This document shows positions 1 to 11,400 of a DNA stretch of 64,000 nt, one piece after another (position 1 is the stretch's first letter; every line of letters begins with the position of its first letter). The stretch is taken from the NCBI RefSeq assembly GCF_042100115.1, contig NC_091272.1, forward strand, positions 5,332,001 through 5,396,000, given 5' to 3'. Origin of the DNA: Alternaria dauci. Lineage: Eukaryota; Ascomycota; Dothideomycetes; Pleosporales; Pleosporaceae. Both the position numbers and the translations under genes were made by a program. The notes beneath the pieces were generated by a model. The model searched no databases and had not been told where the DNA came from. It was given only the letters and a program-made list of their open reading frames with translations.

Positions 1-388
1 CAAAATCCATGGTCCACGTCCTAACCCCTTCGACCCTGACCAGTGCGTCTATTATCCAAATTTTCCGAAAAGTGTGTGGTATCATAAGATGTTAAAGAAG
101 AAATAAAGGCCCTCCGAATGCAAGTACTCCGTAACTTTGAGCGAACATCAATCGCTCTCTAATCGCTATCATAACCATAACGTTCATATGCGCCCTACAA
201 ACGCCACCCAGCACTCTCTACAAGAAGCCCTTTTCGAGGTGCAACATGTGCGGGGACGTTGCAATGGCCCTCGGCCACGAGGTATGTGCTTCCAAGCTGC
301 GCTGTCGTCTCCGGAGTCGACGCGTGCCTTGGCCAGCGTGGCTACGCTTGTGCTGCTTCCGATTCCTTGTCGCCATGCGTCGACAGTT
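1..388. other. Intergenic, nothing recognised
   Basis: Downstream of the minus-strand membrane-protein gene. I see no conserved protein, RNA or repeat here. Open frames in this stretch are antisense shadows of the neighbouring gene. Confidence 0.5.
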
Positions 389-927
389 TCACCTCAGCAC
401 GCTCGTGATTGTAGTTGTAGTCTGTGGCGCCTTGTTGGACAGAGGAAGGCCCTTCTCGATATCGCGCATCTTGTTGGCGTTCTTGCCTGGGGGCGGCGAG
501 TTGAGTCTGATGCCTGTTCTTCGGTTCTGGCGGTTCTGCTTGCCTGCTTCGGCAGTGGAGCGGCCGGTGAAGCGGCGAGAGGCACGACGAATGGATGCTC
601 GAACGTCCCATTGGCGCTTCTTCGCGAGCCACCAAAGTACCCCTGAGGCAACTGGACTCATGTTAGTTCATGCATCTTCAGTTATGTACTGTGGAACATA
701 CTGGATCCAAGGACGACTATGACCGCGACCACAATGATCGCTGCGATAGCACCTCCAGAGAGGGAGAAAGCACCCTTCTGCGATCCCGCAGCACCAGCAT
801 CACTTGGATCTTCCGGGTTGTCGTTGCCACCGTTGTAGCCCGGAGGAGGAAGATCGCTTCCCGAAGACGAGTCCTGAGCAAGGGCGAGCAGCGGGAGAAG
901 AAGCGAGAAGAGGAGAGACCTGCTCAT
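389..927 (-). CDS. Small single-pass membrane protein, two exons
   Basis: Function unknown; predicted type I membrane protein. Exons 927-702 and 651-389 join over a 50-bp intron (701-652) with donor GTATGT, branch point CTAAC and acceptor CCAG, giving 162 residues in one frame. I chose the ATG at 927 because it opens directly on a signal peptide (MSRSLLFSLLLPLLALAQ); a longer frame starts 19 codons upstream. A Ser/Gly/Asp/Pro-rich ectodomain of about 35 residues follows. One strongly hydrophobic helix (residues about 55-82, GGAIAAIIVVAVIVVLG then IASGVLWWL) is interrupted by the intron. The cytoplasmic tail is basic at first (KKRQWDVRASIRRASRRF) and then Gln/Asn/Thr-rich. The layout resembles fungal short stress-sensor or mid2-like proteins, but I see no conserved cysteine domain. 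The splice is convincing; the role is unknown. Confidence 0.75.
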
Positions 928-2398
928 GGTGTTGATGTGTACTGTTGGAATGCGGCGCAGGCGGGACAAGTGATCGGATTTCACGTAGCACGAGGATGGC
1001 GTGAAGGACGTTCGATCAACTGGAGGAATACCAACAACTCGCTACCGGAACGGAGGGCATGTCTCTATATTTGCGTGCCCGCGTGCGGACATCTTTTACC
1101 CAAGCCAATACCTTCCCTATCGCTCGTCCAATACCCCGCCAGTCTCAGGGCTCCTCGGCGGTTAGCATCGTGCGCTTGGACGGCAGACCAGGTTGGCTGC
1201 CGGAGTGTACATCAGGCCATCTTCTTAATATAGCGGCATTGGCGTCGACCTTTGTCGGCTTGGGAGGATAAGCTGAGGGGATTGGCAGGGCGTGATGGGT
1301 AGTGGGCGCGTAACGTTGTGGATGAAGATCACCGTGCAGCTGAGCTAGGGCGAGCTGAAGTGTGATTGGATGGACCCTGGTAAGAAGCGCCCGGCTAGCA
1401 TGTCGCCGCACACCTGTGTTTCAGGGGACCATGTAGGACGATTATTCTTCATTCACGACTGCAAGGCGTACCTGTGACAGCTACCGCTTATCGTAGTCGG
1501 TATGGCCATAGTACGTAGGTATTTCTGGCTCCTCATCTCCGGTACGCTTCACATTAGCCAGCAACCTAACGGCGCAATGCGGATCAGGCGACGCAAAAAT
1601 GGACTCAGTTGACAGGCAAGACGACCTTCCCCACGAACACTGACACCACAGGAACTAGCCTGGCGGATGCATGCTGCCACCTAAATCCACGACGGTTGTC
1701 CGTGTGATGCGTCCATGGATGGATTTTCATTCGAGCTGTCGCGTTTCACGTCCGCCACCACGTGTCCTCGGCCAGGTATCCCCTAGAAATAGACGAGAGG
1801 TATCAATGGTGACTGGAGGGAACTCCGGCGCCTCAGAGCAAAGCGTGGCAAGAGGCATCGTGCTATCCTCCGATGAACAGGCCATAGCTGTGATCACTGC
1901 AATGTGAAAAACATACCGACACGGCATGCTGAGAATACTGGACTTGGAAACCGGTGTTGATTGCTCCAGATGAAAACCAAAGAGGAAGCAATGATTCGGA
2001 AGATGTGGCGACAGAGTATGTCGCAACAAGAGCGACCGAGTGCAACAAGGTGGGATGCGTGTAGTGAGGCTCTGACAATCGTTTCGCTTTTCGTGGGTGT
2101 CGTCTTTCGCATCATCGTTCCTGCCATCATGTCTAGCCCGGATGTTCAGCCGGAGGTACGTGTGGCGTCATGTTGTTGAGATGTGACATGCTGCAGCAGA
2201 TGAAGGAAAGAACGACGACGAGGGCAGAGCTGCAAGCTTCGCCGCCCCTCACTCCTTCCACAACACGACACATCGCCTCCACACGTACCAGCCGGCTGGT
2301 CTCCAGTGTTGTTTCTTGTCGTTCACTTACTCTGTCTGGTTCTCGCCCCATCTCACCTCCTCGCATCCCCTCGCACCTGTCACTGACAGCCACTTACC
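928..2398. other. Divergent intergenic region
   Basis: Lies between the minus-strand gene at 389-927 and the plus-strand gene at 2399, so it must hold both promoters. The last 200 bases before 2399 are CT-rich on the plus strand, as in many fungal leaders. No protein, RNA or repeat is recognisable. Confidence 0.4.
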
Positions 2399-5300
2399 AT
2401 GGCCGGGAAGGCTCGGAGAAGCGAGCACCCGCCGAAGAGGCAGAAACTCTCAAGACTCAGGAATGAAGTACGCCCAGAATCAACCGATGATGAGTGGGAT
2501 CGCAGGAACAACATCGTTCAGGTTCCGAACAGCGACACGGTTGTTTCTGGAACTCAGCCTGATCACGGTGGAGATTCCTATCATGAGGATCCTATTCCCG
2601 ACAATCAGTCCGACATTAGTTTGAGTCCCAATTCCGCGGCTCTTCTAGAGCGCACTGCAGTGACGAAGAAGACGAAGAAGATTGAACATATTCCATTCTC
2701 TATCAATCTTCTTTCTAGGAACCCTATCGGAATGAATGATAGCTCTGCATCAGCAGCTCCAAGCCCAAACCCATTCGCCATGTCATACTCACAAACAAAG
2801 AGAGGTTTCAGCAAGCCGTATCCGAAGGAGGATGCCACTGCTGCGGAATCTACCCATATCGGATTGAGGACGCTTGATACTCAACAGCACGAAGCTCATG
2901 CATCTCAAGGCGAGCAAGTATCTCACCCGAGGTCGATCGGACTAACATCGGATAGATCTCACTGCGATGGCAGAGCCTGTACATGTTCCACCACATCTTC
3001 CTGATGACGCCCATCTTGATGAGCCATATTTCATGAGCAACCCAAATATGAACGTCTTGGATCAACCGGTCACTAGGCGATCTCGGGAAGAGCCTACCCA
3101 CACTCCGTAAGAGCTCCTAGCAAGCTAATAGAACTTCCCTAATACGGTTAGACCCATGCGACTGAACGAGACGTCTGACGTTCTCCCTTCAGCACAGCTT
3201 GGCATGAGGCCTGTCTCTCGAGCTGGTAGGGTCCCGGGTGTCAAGAAGCGCAAGAAGCGCAAAAAAGGACAGCTGTCTCAGCAGCCTGAAGGCCCAGGTC
3301 CTCGATCGAGAGTCACACCGAGCTTTGCTCATCAAGCCGAAACGACCGGTGTACTAGCACCCGACACCTCCGCTGACCCTCGACGTCTCTCCGAAAACAA
3401 CACCGGTGGCGATGAAAAAGATGCTTTCCGCGCTACGGCATTCCAAGGTCCTGCTCCTGTCGTCCATCGACATGGGCATGTACATACTACAGACTCCCAG
3501 CTGCCGAATGAAGAGCATGGATGTATTGCTGACGACAACGAGTCCTACAATCCTACACAAAGCCTCATGGATACGACTTCCCAAGACTTTCAAGACTCCT
3601 CTGCTCAACGTCAGTTCCCTACGTCTTCTATGCAGGTTCTGCCTACTTTACCTCAGCAGCGTGATATGGTTGAGCCAATGCAACAACCATTGGTAACTTT
3701 CCATGATCACGCTGGCAGTCTCGGTCCTGATAAACGGGTGGCGTTGTCTACTCATACCTCTGGTCACTGTGCCTTGCCCAATAGTCACGGGCTAGTCGAG
3801 GTACCTGCTGTACCGACTCAGCCTCAACAGCCGAAATCGCATGCGGATATTAATCTCCTCCTACCTCAGCCAGGGACTACCGGAACTCATCCGCATAGCA
3901 ACTCGGATCGGGACGGGCCTCTTCGTATGACAAAGCCACGACGAAAGCTACGACCAAGTGGACCAATATCACACGATATTCAAGGAAAAACCATTTCCCC
4001 TAGTATCGAGGACGCTATGGAGAATTTTAGAGTAGCAATACTTGCAAACAAGTATCGAGTGCAGCATGAGACCACGACGATCACCCAGCAACACAATGCG
4101 GAGATTGCTGAGCTTCAACAAACGATCAACCATCAGACCCAGTCCATCGCAGAATACGAGGAGAGGTATCGGAAACTGGAAGAAACTCTTACTGAACTTA
4201 CCAACGCCGCCAAGAGGAACCAGAGAATTGTCACAGGCCTTCAGCAGGATCATGAGAATCTGCAAAAAATCACTAAAAGTTTCCAAAAAGAGTGCGGAAG
4301 AACCTTGACTGAGAAGATCACCGAACTTGAGGATGAGAAGCGGGCATTACAGCAAGAAGTTGGGACGATGACTGACAAGCTCGCTGCAACGCAACGGAAG
4401 ATGAGATCGACGCTCGAGGATGTTTGGAAGCGATTGCTCCTATCCGAGTCTAAGAGGGAGGACCTGGCCGAAAATGTGGGCAAGCTAGAAGCTGCATTGA
4501 ACGATGAGCGAAAGAATCGCGACATCTTGAGCAAGCAGCTTCTTTCTGGCATCCACAGCATTCCGCGCCAAATTATTGACAGCTCCGATGCTCTCACTGA
4601 AAAGATCGAATTGCTCACGGCTTCGCTCGAAAACGCTGATGCTCGCGATAGCCGGCGTGACCAAATCAAAGAGAGTCTGGATGTTTTGCAAACCCTTCGA
4701 CAGACGCCTGCCTTGACGGTGCAAGATATCGAGAAAATGAGCAGCATATTGCGTCTCGTACATGAACGGTCAGTGACAATACGATATACGCTGCATATCA
4801 GCATACTAACTGAACGCACAGCCTGGACTCGGGTCTCGATACTCTCTCAGAAACCGTGACAGGCAAAGTACTACCTGATGCAGAGCTTCAGAAGTTCATC
4901 AAAGAACAGATACATGGTCTCCAAACTGAAATGCTGAAGCATGAGGAGGTCGCAGCCGAGAGCCGCAAGATGCACGAACTGAACATTCGTCTCGAGTCAC
5001 AACTCGGAGCGCAGCAAAAACATTGCAACGAACTTGAAGAGAAGATCAAATGTTACGCAAATGATGAGATCGATCTCAAAGCTTTGTACGAGCAGTTGAA
5101 ACGTGACCTGAGTGTACTGAGAGACACTCCACCTATTGACACGTCAGGGCTTGAGCAAGAAATTCTTGATCTCTGCCAGAAGTTGCAGAAGGCTGAAGAA
5201 GATCTGGCAGCAGTCAATACTAGGATCGAGAAGATGGAGAGTGAAAGAGATACATACAAGGTAATCATTTTCAAGCTCATGTCCATTGCTATGGTTTTGA

Positions 5301-7555
5301 CAACCAGCAGAGTCGCTACGAAGACGTCAAAATACAGCTGCGTGAGTTCCAGGAAAGGCCAACGGTAAGGAGACCGTCTTATTACGTGACTCCACTAATC
5401 TTGTAAAAAGGTCGAGGAAGCCACCGCCGCAGGCGAGCAGATCGCACAGGACTGTCAAAGAGAATTCGAAGAGAAAGAGCGCAGCTTCAGAAGAGAGATT
5501 CATCAACTTACAGTCCAACGTAACGAGAAAGAGAAAACACTTCAAGAACTGAATGAAAAGCTGGATGCTGCAGATACTCGGCTGGATGAGCTGAACGAAA
5601 AAGTTCAAACGCTCGAATCGATGTCAGTCGAAACAACAAACTTCCAAAAACAACTGGAAAGTATGACGGACGAACTCCATAACAAGGAAGGGGACTGTGC
5701 AGAGTTGAACCGACGCTTCCAAGAAAAGACAGAGGAGATGTTGGGATTGCAGGACCTATGTGCCAACCTCCAGACTCAACTAGCCCAGCAACAAACGACC
5801 ATGCAAACTTTACGCCAGGATGCTGATAGTGAACTTACAAAAGTACGACAAGACGCAAGCGATACGCTTCAGCTATCTTCCGATCAGGTCTCGAGCCTTC
5901 AGATGGAAAAGAAGAACCTGTCGACTCGGCTCGAGCAGGTCAAGATGAACGAAGTCAAACTACAATATGAGGCTGCAGAACTACGTGCTGCAAAAGAAGC
6001 AGAAATCACTCGAGTAAAAGCAGAAGCAGATGAAGAGAATCGGAAGCTAGTCGAACAGCATCGCATCGAAGCCGATGATTTGAGACGCCGTATGAGCCAG
6101 AAAGATGCTGCCTTCAAGGAGATGGAAGCGAAGTTCCGGCTCGCGGAAGGCCAACACAAAACCAAGATTGCGAAAGATCGTGAAAAGGCTGAGTCGAACA
6201 TGTGTGAGCTCGAACAGAAGTATCGAGATGCTCTGCGAGTGGCACACGAGCAAGGTAACCTCAATCAGCAGGTCGGCTTCCAAGTTCAGACAGCGAAGCC
6301 TCGGAAGAAAGTCAGCCGGCAAAACCAATCAATGCTTGAAGTCCCCGAGAAAGAAGATCCTCATTCTCAGAAATCATGCTCAGGCTTCCATGCCGAGGTT
6401 CCGCAAACTCAGCTCGAAGACGAGGATCTGTTCGCAACCCAGTTCGGAGGGAAAAGCGGGATCAATGACATTTTCAACGGTACAATTGATGTCAACCATG
6501 AGACTGGAACTGCCACAAAGAACCAGGATATTCAATGTTTGTCTACGACGCAAGATGCTTCCAATGGAAGATCGTTACAAACGCCACAGCAACAACTCAA
6601 GCATCAAGTCTCGAGCTCGTCCGATCTCAGTAGCATATCCACTGATGAGCTAACCATGATGGGGAATCCCCAACCTGTATCGTTTGGTATACTTGGAGGC
6701 TCCGACCGTGGTAGATCCATTCCTGGCAACGCATCTTTTAAGTTTTCGCAGACTCTGGACGAGACTCAACTTGTACCGTTTGCCGTATCTCAGAGCTACA
6801 GCCGCGGTCCTTCAAATCGTCGTATAGCTTTGACCGATAACGAGTCTGTGGCCGGCTCCCAGTCATCTCGATCGTCTGGACGACCACAATCGCAAGCCAA
6901 TACATCGTCTCGGCTAGTTCCGCCTCCCAGTATCACCTCTGGATACCTTCGGCCAAGCATTGAGGATCATATGGTGGATCTCGGAGCATCGACTCGGCAT
7001 ACTATGTACAGCAAGGCTGATCCAAAACTTAGCGGTAGCAAGTCTAGGTCTTCAAAGCTGTCTTCGCCTAAGCAGATTCATAACCAGCATGGTAGCCAGC
7101 ATGAATCTCGACGCTCTGCTTTGCTGGAATCCCAACATGGTTCCTCGCAAGACGTGAAGCACGATCACGCGGAGAAGAGAAAGAGTAGCACAAGCCAGAC
7201 AGAACGGGATTCAGCAACTAAAAAGCAGCGCACCAAATCTCAATCTCGGCCCTTGAACTCCTCACCTGATCTTCTACATCAACCTCCGTATGTCGCGACT
7301 ACTCGCCCTAAAGCACAGAAAACCATACCATATGCAAATGGTGGTCCTACAAGTTCATCCCAACCAAAAACCCCGGTCCCTTCCTCTCGTCCCCGTGCTC
7401 GTATCTCTCGCCAGGTCCCGTCCTCCGGTAACGCATACTTCCCTCGTGGTCAGTCTATATCCCAAACAGCCGCTAGTGGTCCAGTCCACCGCTCCTCGAC
7501 CCGTCTCACAAGGAGCAAGAGTGAGCATATTCTTGTTGTGACACCGTCTGAATGA
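2399..7555 (+). CDS. Long coiled-coil protein, possible synaptonemal-complex filament protein
   Basis: Six exons join in one frame to 1635 residues: 2399-2917, 2976-3106, 3152-4768, 4822-5260, 5308-5364, 5411-7555. Introns 2-5 are canonical. The first (2918-2975) is set by phase, because nearer AGs at 2955 and 2973 break the frame. The protein has three parts. Residues 1 to about 500 are disordered and Ser/Pro/Gln-rich, with a basic nuclear-type signal (KKRKKRKKGQ, near 248). About 505-1200 is almost continuous heptad-like coiled coil rich in Glu, Lys, Gln and Leu. The last about 430 residues are disordered, Ser-rich and strongly basic near the end (RSSTRLTRSKS). This three-part layout and length match ascomycete transverse-filament proteins of the synaptonemal complex (Sordaria Sme4, yeast Zip1), which are conserved in shape rather than sequence. 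A spindle-pole or other coiled-coil scaffold is the main alternative. The gene is secure; the function is inference. Confidence 0.85.
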
Positions 7556-8254
7556 AGCTAACGCGGCCGGTGTAGGTAGGAATGGTACTGCGTTCGGGGA
7601 CCACTTCACCGAGCGTTTCAACCAAGAGCTGAATCAGCAGCGGTAAGTGAGCAAAGCGCCATAGACAGGTCGGGTGGAGCGGGTGTGCGGGGAGTTCGTG
7701 TACTCTTGAGGACTTTATGATACTCGACATCGATCTCGGTTCAAGGCTTTCGTTTCTTGATTGGCGTTCGAGGCTTGCATGAACTATATGATGTGGTTTA
7801 GTGGCATCCTGCATGGGTATTATTTACCCGAGCAGCAAATTTCGTGGGGGGCAACTGATATGGCGGAGATACTGTCTTATAGTGAACTGTATTCCACACG
7901 GTCGATATACCTATGTAGCAAACTCAATGCAAGTATTGTGTAGCGGAATCTCTTCGAGCCCTGCATTTGCGTAGGAGTGCAGCTATTCTTTGGAGAGCCT
8001 ACATCGCCTGGAACGTGCTTCACCGAGTGATTGAGGGTGGTCGGTGCTGCTTTTCGTGTGATTTGGCGCTAAGGTTTGTGATGTTGACAGGTCTTTTAAA
8101 GCGCTCCTTTGCCACCCACACCACCAACTCACCCTCAACAATTTCTTCCGCAGAGGCTGTGGCTACTCTCATAGATACCTTCGCACCTTTTCCATCTTTT
8201 GTCTCTCTTTCTGCGTTGCTTTTGAGCCATTGCGGTCCCTTGGCGACGGCGTCA
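7556..8254. other. 3' flank and intergenic
   Basis: Downstream of the coiled-coil gene. A pyrimidine-rich plus-strand stretch (about 8100-8230) gives Lys/Glu-rich frames when read on the minus strand; these lack a supported ATG and look like composition artefacts. Confidence 0.4.
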
Positions 8255-8493
8255 ATGTGGAAGTTCCGAATCCCTCCTGGCTTTACCTTCCACAACGACG
8301 CTCTCAAACCTGAGTCAAGCCGGCGAGAAGCTGGCCAAGAGTATAAAGAACCAGCTCCAGCTTACGGTAAGCTCATACGAAGTGGCGCCGCCGATATCCA
8401 CGCCCTCGTGTTGACATTGTAGCTGGCAAAAATCTACTCCGCCCGAGGCGGCCACAACCACAACAGTCTCAGCAAGAGACCACAAGTAATTGA
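8255..8493 (+). CDS. Possible short two-exon orphan ORF
   Basis: An ATG at 8255 opens a frame to 8366, followed by a good intron (8367-8422: GTAAGC donor, TTGAC branch, TTGTAG acceptor) and a second exon ending in TGA at 8491-8493, 60 residues in all. A competing reading uses the same first intron in another frame, then a second intron (8497-8538, GTAAGT donor) and ends at TAA near 8650. That frame is open and plausible, but I found no start codon for it. I recognise neither product. The intron itself is the firmest part; which frame, if any, is translated cannot be settled by eye. Confidence 0.2.
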
Positions 8494-11400
8494 ACAGTAA
8501 GTAAACATCCCTTCTCACCCTCAGTGCTCCATAGACAGAGGGGACGAGGATATCCCACTGCTCTACTCCTGGTTGTTGACCTCTGCCGCTCGCCTCCGCG
8601 TCGACGGCGACGGCGGCCGTGTCCAGGGCCATATGACTTCAGCACCTAACTAAAGCCGGTATCTCGAGATGACTGCGCACCAGTTTTCTCGAGAGACTGT
8701 GCTTGGAATATCGCCGGTCATAGCTGTATGGGAGGCTCGACCTCTGCTATGACTGATGGCGCTTCTGCAGAGGCGTGCACCCGAAGACACGACTTGTCTC
8801 TGGGCCTTTCATACCGCTTTGCTGACGCTGTGCTTAGCTCAACTGATACTCCGTTCGATCAGAGCAACGCGACTTGGTTGGTCTTATCATATTATCGTTG
8901 TCGCTGTTGATCCCAAGTCATGCTGACGAGTAACAGGTCACTTGTCGAGTACCCTTTCTCCTTCGTTACCCGCATCGTACGGTATGCCTTCCCACTCTTT
9001 TGTCGGATCGGGCCAGTCGAATCATGAGAACCTCTGGCCTTCCTGAAAAGAGCTGCAGTCCTTCGTCCTGCCACCCTCAACATGGACCTAGATCGAAAAC
9101 CATGGCGCGGTATGGCGGGCGAAACGATACGAGAGAAAACCAACGCACCTCGAGCCAAGACCCGAGCGATATCACTCGGATAACGTGCAGCTGGTGGATT
9201 TCTCTGGTGGTTGGGGACCATGGGCAGGGCTACTCAGGCGGCTTGTCACCGCGTTGACATTGGTCAGTTCCCCTGTTGGTGATAGCCGTCTACCGATACG
9301 TTCGGAACGTCTTCAGGCTCTTACGCGATGTCGTTGACCAAGGGAAGACCTTGACTGTGCTGACGTATTGTTCAGGTTCGATGTCTCTCCCACATTTCGC
9401 AACACCCCCCATTCGACTGGCTCCGCTTGTCGCGACATCCCAGCATGACGGAACAGATCTCTACCTCGCTGCCTTGAGTAAGTTCAGACCAGCTTTGTCT
9501 CCCTCCCAATCTTTTCGTATCCTGCTGTAGGCGCAGGGTGTAGGAGTATCGATCTTCCATATCCTTGCTCGTACATCCACGCGCCGAGATCAACAAAAGA
9601 CCTGCTCGACCGTCCCAGCCTATTCCAAGTGCAGGCTTCGCTGCTTTAAACTACAACTCTCTCCTTTGGGAAGCTCTTGGGTAAGGAAAGAGCCTTATCT
9701 TTCATGTCGGCAGGTCGATGCACGATTGGCCCATGGCGAGCTAGCTCCTACCCGCGAGTGCCGCATGTGGTTTGTCGTTCTCATACATTTTTTTTCATCT
9801 TGGAGCGATCTTGTAGAAACTGCTTACAAGCATGCTAACTGACAACTAGGCAGTAGCTCATCCAAGAGGTCAGAGAAGATGAGGAAAGGTATTAAATACC
9901 GCTGATGAAGTGCGTCTAAGAGGCCGCCGTATCGTCCCTTGCATCTTGCCGTATTTGATGCATCGAGTCAGAAGTCTTTATCGGCAAGTTTTGCTGATGG
10001 TAACGCATATTCTCCTGTAGCAGAGATTCAGCCTCCGTACATATCTCCCTTGTACACCTACTTCTCCTTATACACAATGTCCCCGATAATGACACATCAA
10101 TACTCGTTCCAATCACCGAAAAATCGCTGTCGAAGCCTATCGCTGAGGGTCTTTTTTGTTCGTTGTCGATCGATTTTTGGATTCGTTTTGCTGACGTCGA
10201 TGAATGTAGGCAGGCCAAGGCCAAGACAGCCACATCGAAGGTATGCATGCCGTCGTTTATGCGGGTTTCCCATCCCTATAGTGACTATTGGTGGGATGCA
10301 CAAACGACCGATGTTCTTGGTGCAGTGTTGTGCGAGGCCCACAGTCTTCCTCGCAAAGGCAAGAGAATGATTCGTAGGAATCATCGCACTCCACCATGCG
10401 ATTGTTAGCATCGAAGAAATGCTGGAGGCCCCACTGACGTTTCGTTCCACGCTTGTTGAGAGGTCCCACTGGCAATACGTGAAGCCATCTGCATCATCTG
10501 GGAGGTCCTGGCAACTCGGGACGCAACTCGATCAGCTTCGACTTGGTAAGTCTTCTCAAATCTTTGCGTCCTCCTTGCTTTAGTGATGGCGCCTTCATTG
10601 GCTCGCTCGTGTCGAATACCCATGAGAACAACGCAACGCAAATCCTGACCTCTTCCCCTCCTTCGGTGAACGTCGAGACTTCGATCACATTTCTAAACTG
10701 ACATGCTTCAGGCTTTTAGAACATCCAGCCCGAGTCTTGGACCTGTTATCAATAATGTCAGTAAGTAATCTCGAAACCTATTGATCCACCTGTCGCAATG
10801 ATGTTATCACAAATGCGTTACTACTGATACGCGTCTATGCGTCGTATACCCATGATCATAAAAATGATGATTTCTGAGCGCTCATTATCCCCCTTTGTCG
10901 TATATCTTGTTGTCAAAACCAAGTTGACCTCAATCTAGATGCGGTATTTTGCGGGCTTGGCCTATACAGCGCACCGTTCTTCTCAAGGCTGGAAATTGTG
11001 CATTTTGCCAGCGCCAGCTAATGACGAAACGTTGGAGGGAATTCTCATACAACTATCCATGGAGATAGTGCTATCTGTAACTATGAGGTAGTCGTCTTGT
11101 CCCTCGTTAGTCGCCGCGGGTGTTTGAGCTGTAACTTACAACAAGGCAGGCATCATGCTCAGGCAAGGTCGTATAGGCGCTTCATTCTGTCCTTCTGTTG
11201 ATGAAGCGGATGAGGTAAGCTTGCTGTTCCAGTATACCATTCTGATGTTGCCGTGATCGAAACGTTGTGAGGCCTGCTCAATGAGGGTTACGAAGCTCTC
11301 CCCGCAAAGGCCAAATGAACCAACGCGACGAGCAAGTCATAGACGCTGTAATAGTGATCCCGGAATGTTCTTGCATACGGATAAGGCCGTCCTTTACGCG

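Noticed and set aside
137..722. Plus-strand frames over the first gene
   Set aside because: Antisense shadows of the spliced minus-strand membrane-protein gene.
8020..8307. Minus-strand Lys/Glu-rich frame
   Set aside because: Arises from a pyrimidine-rich plus strand; its apparent start is not an ATG.
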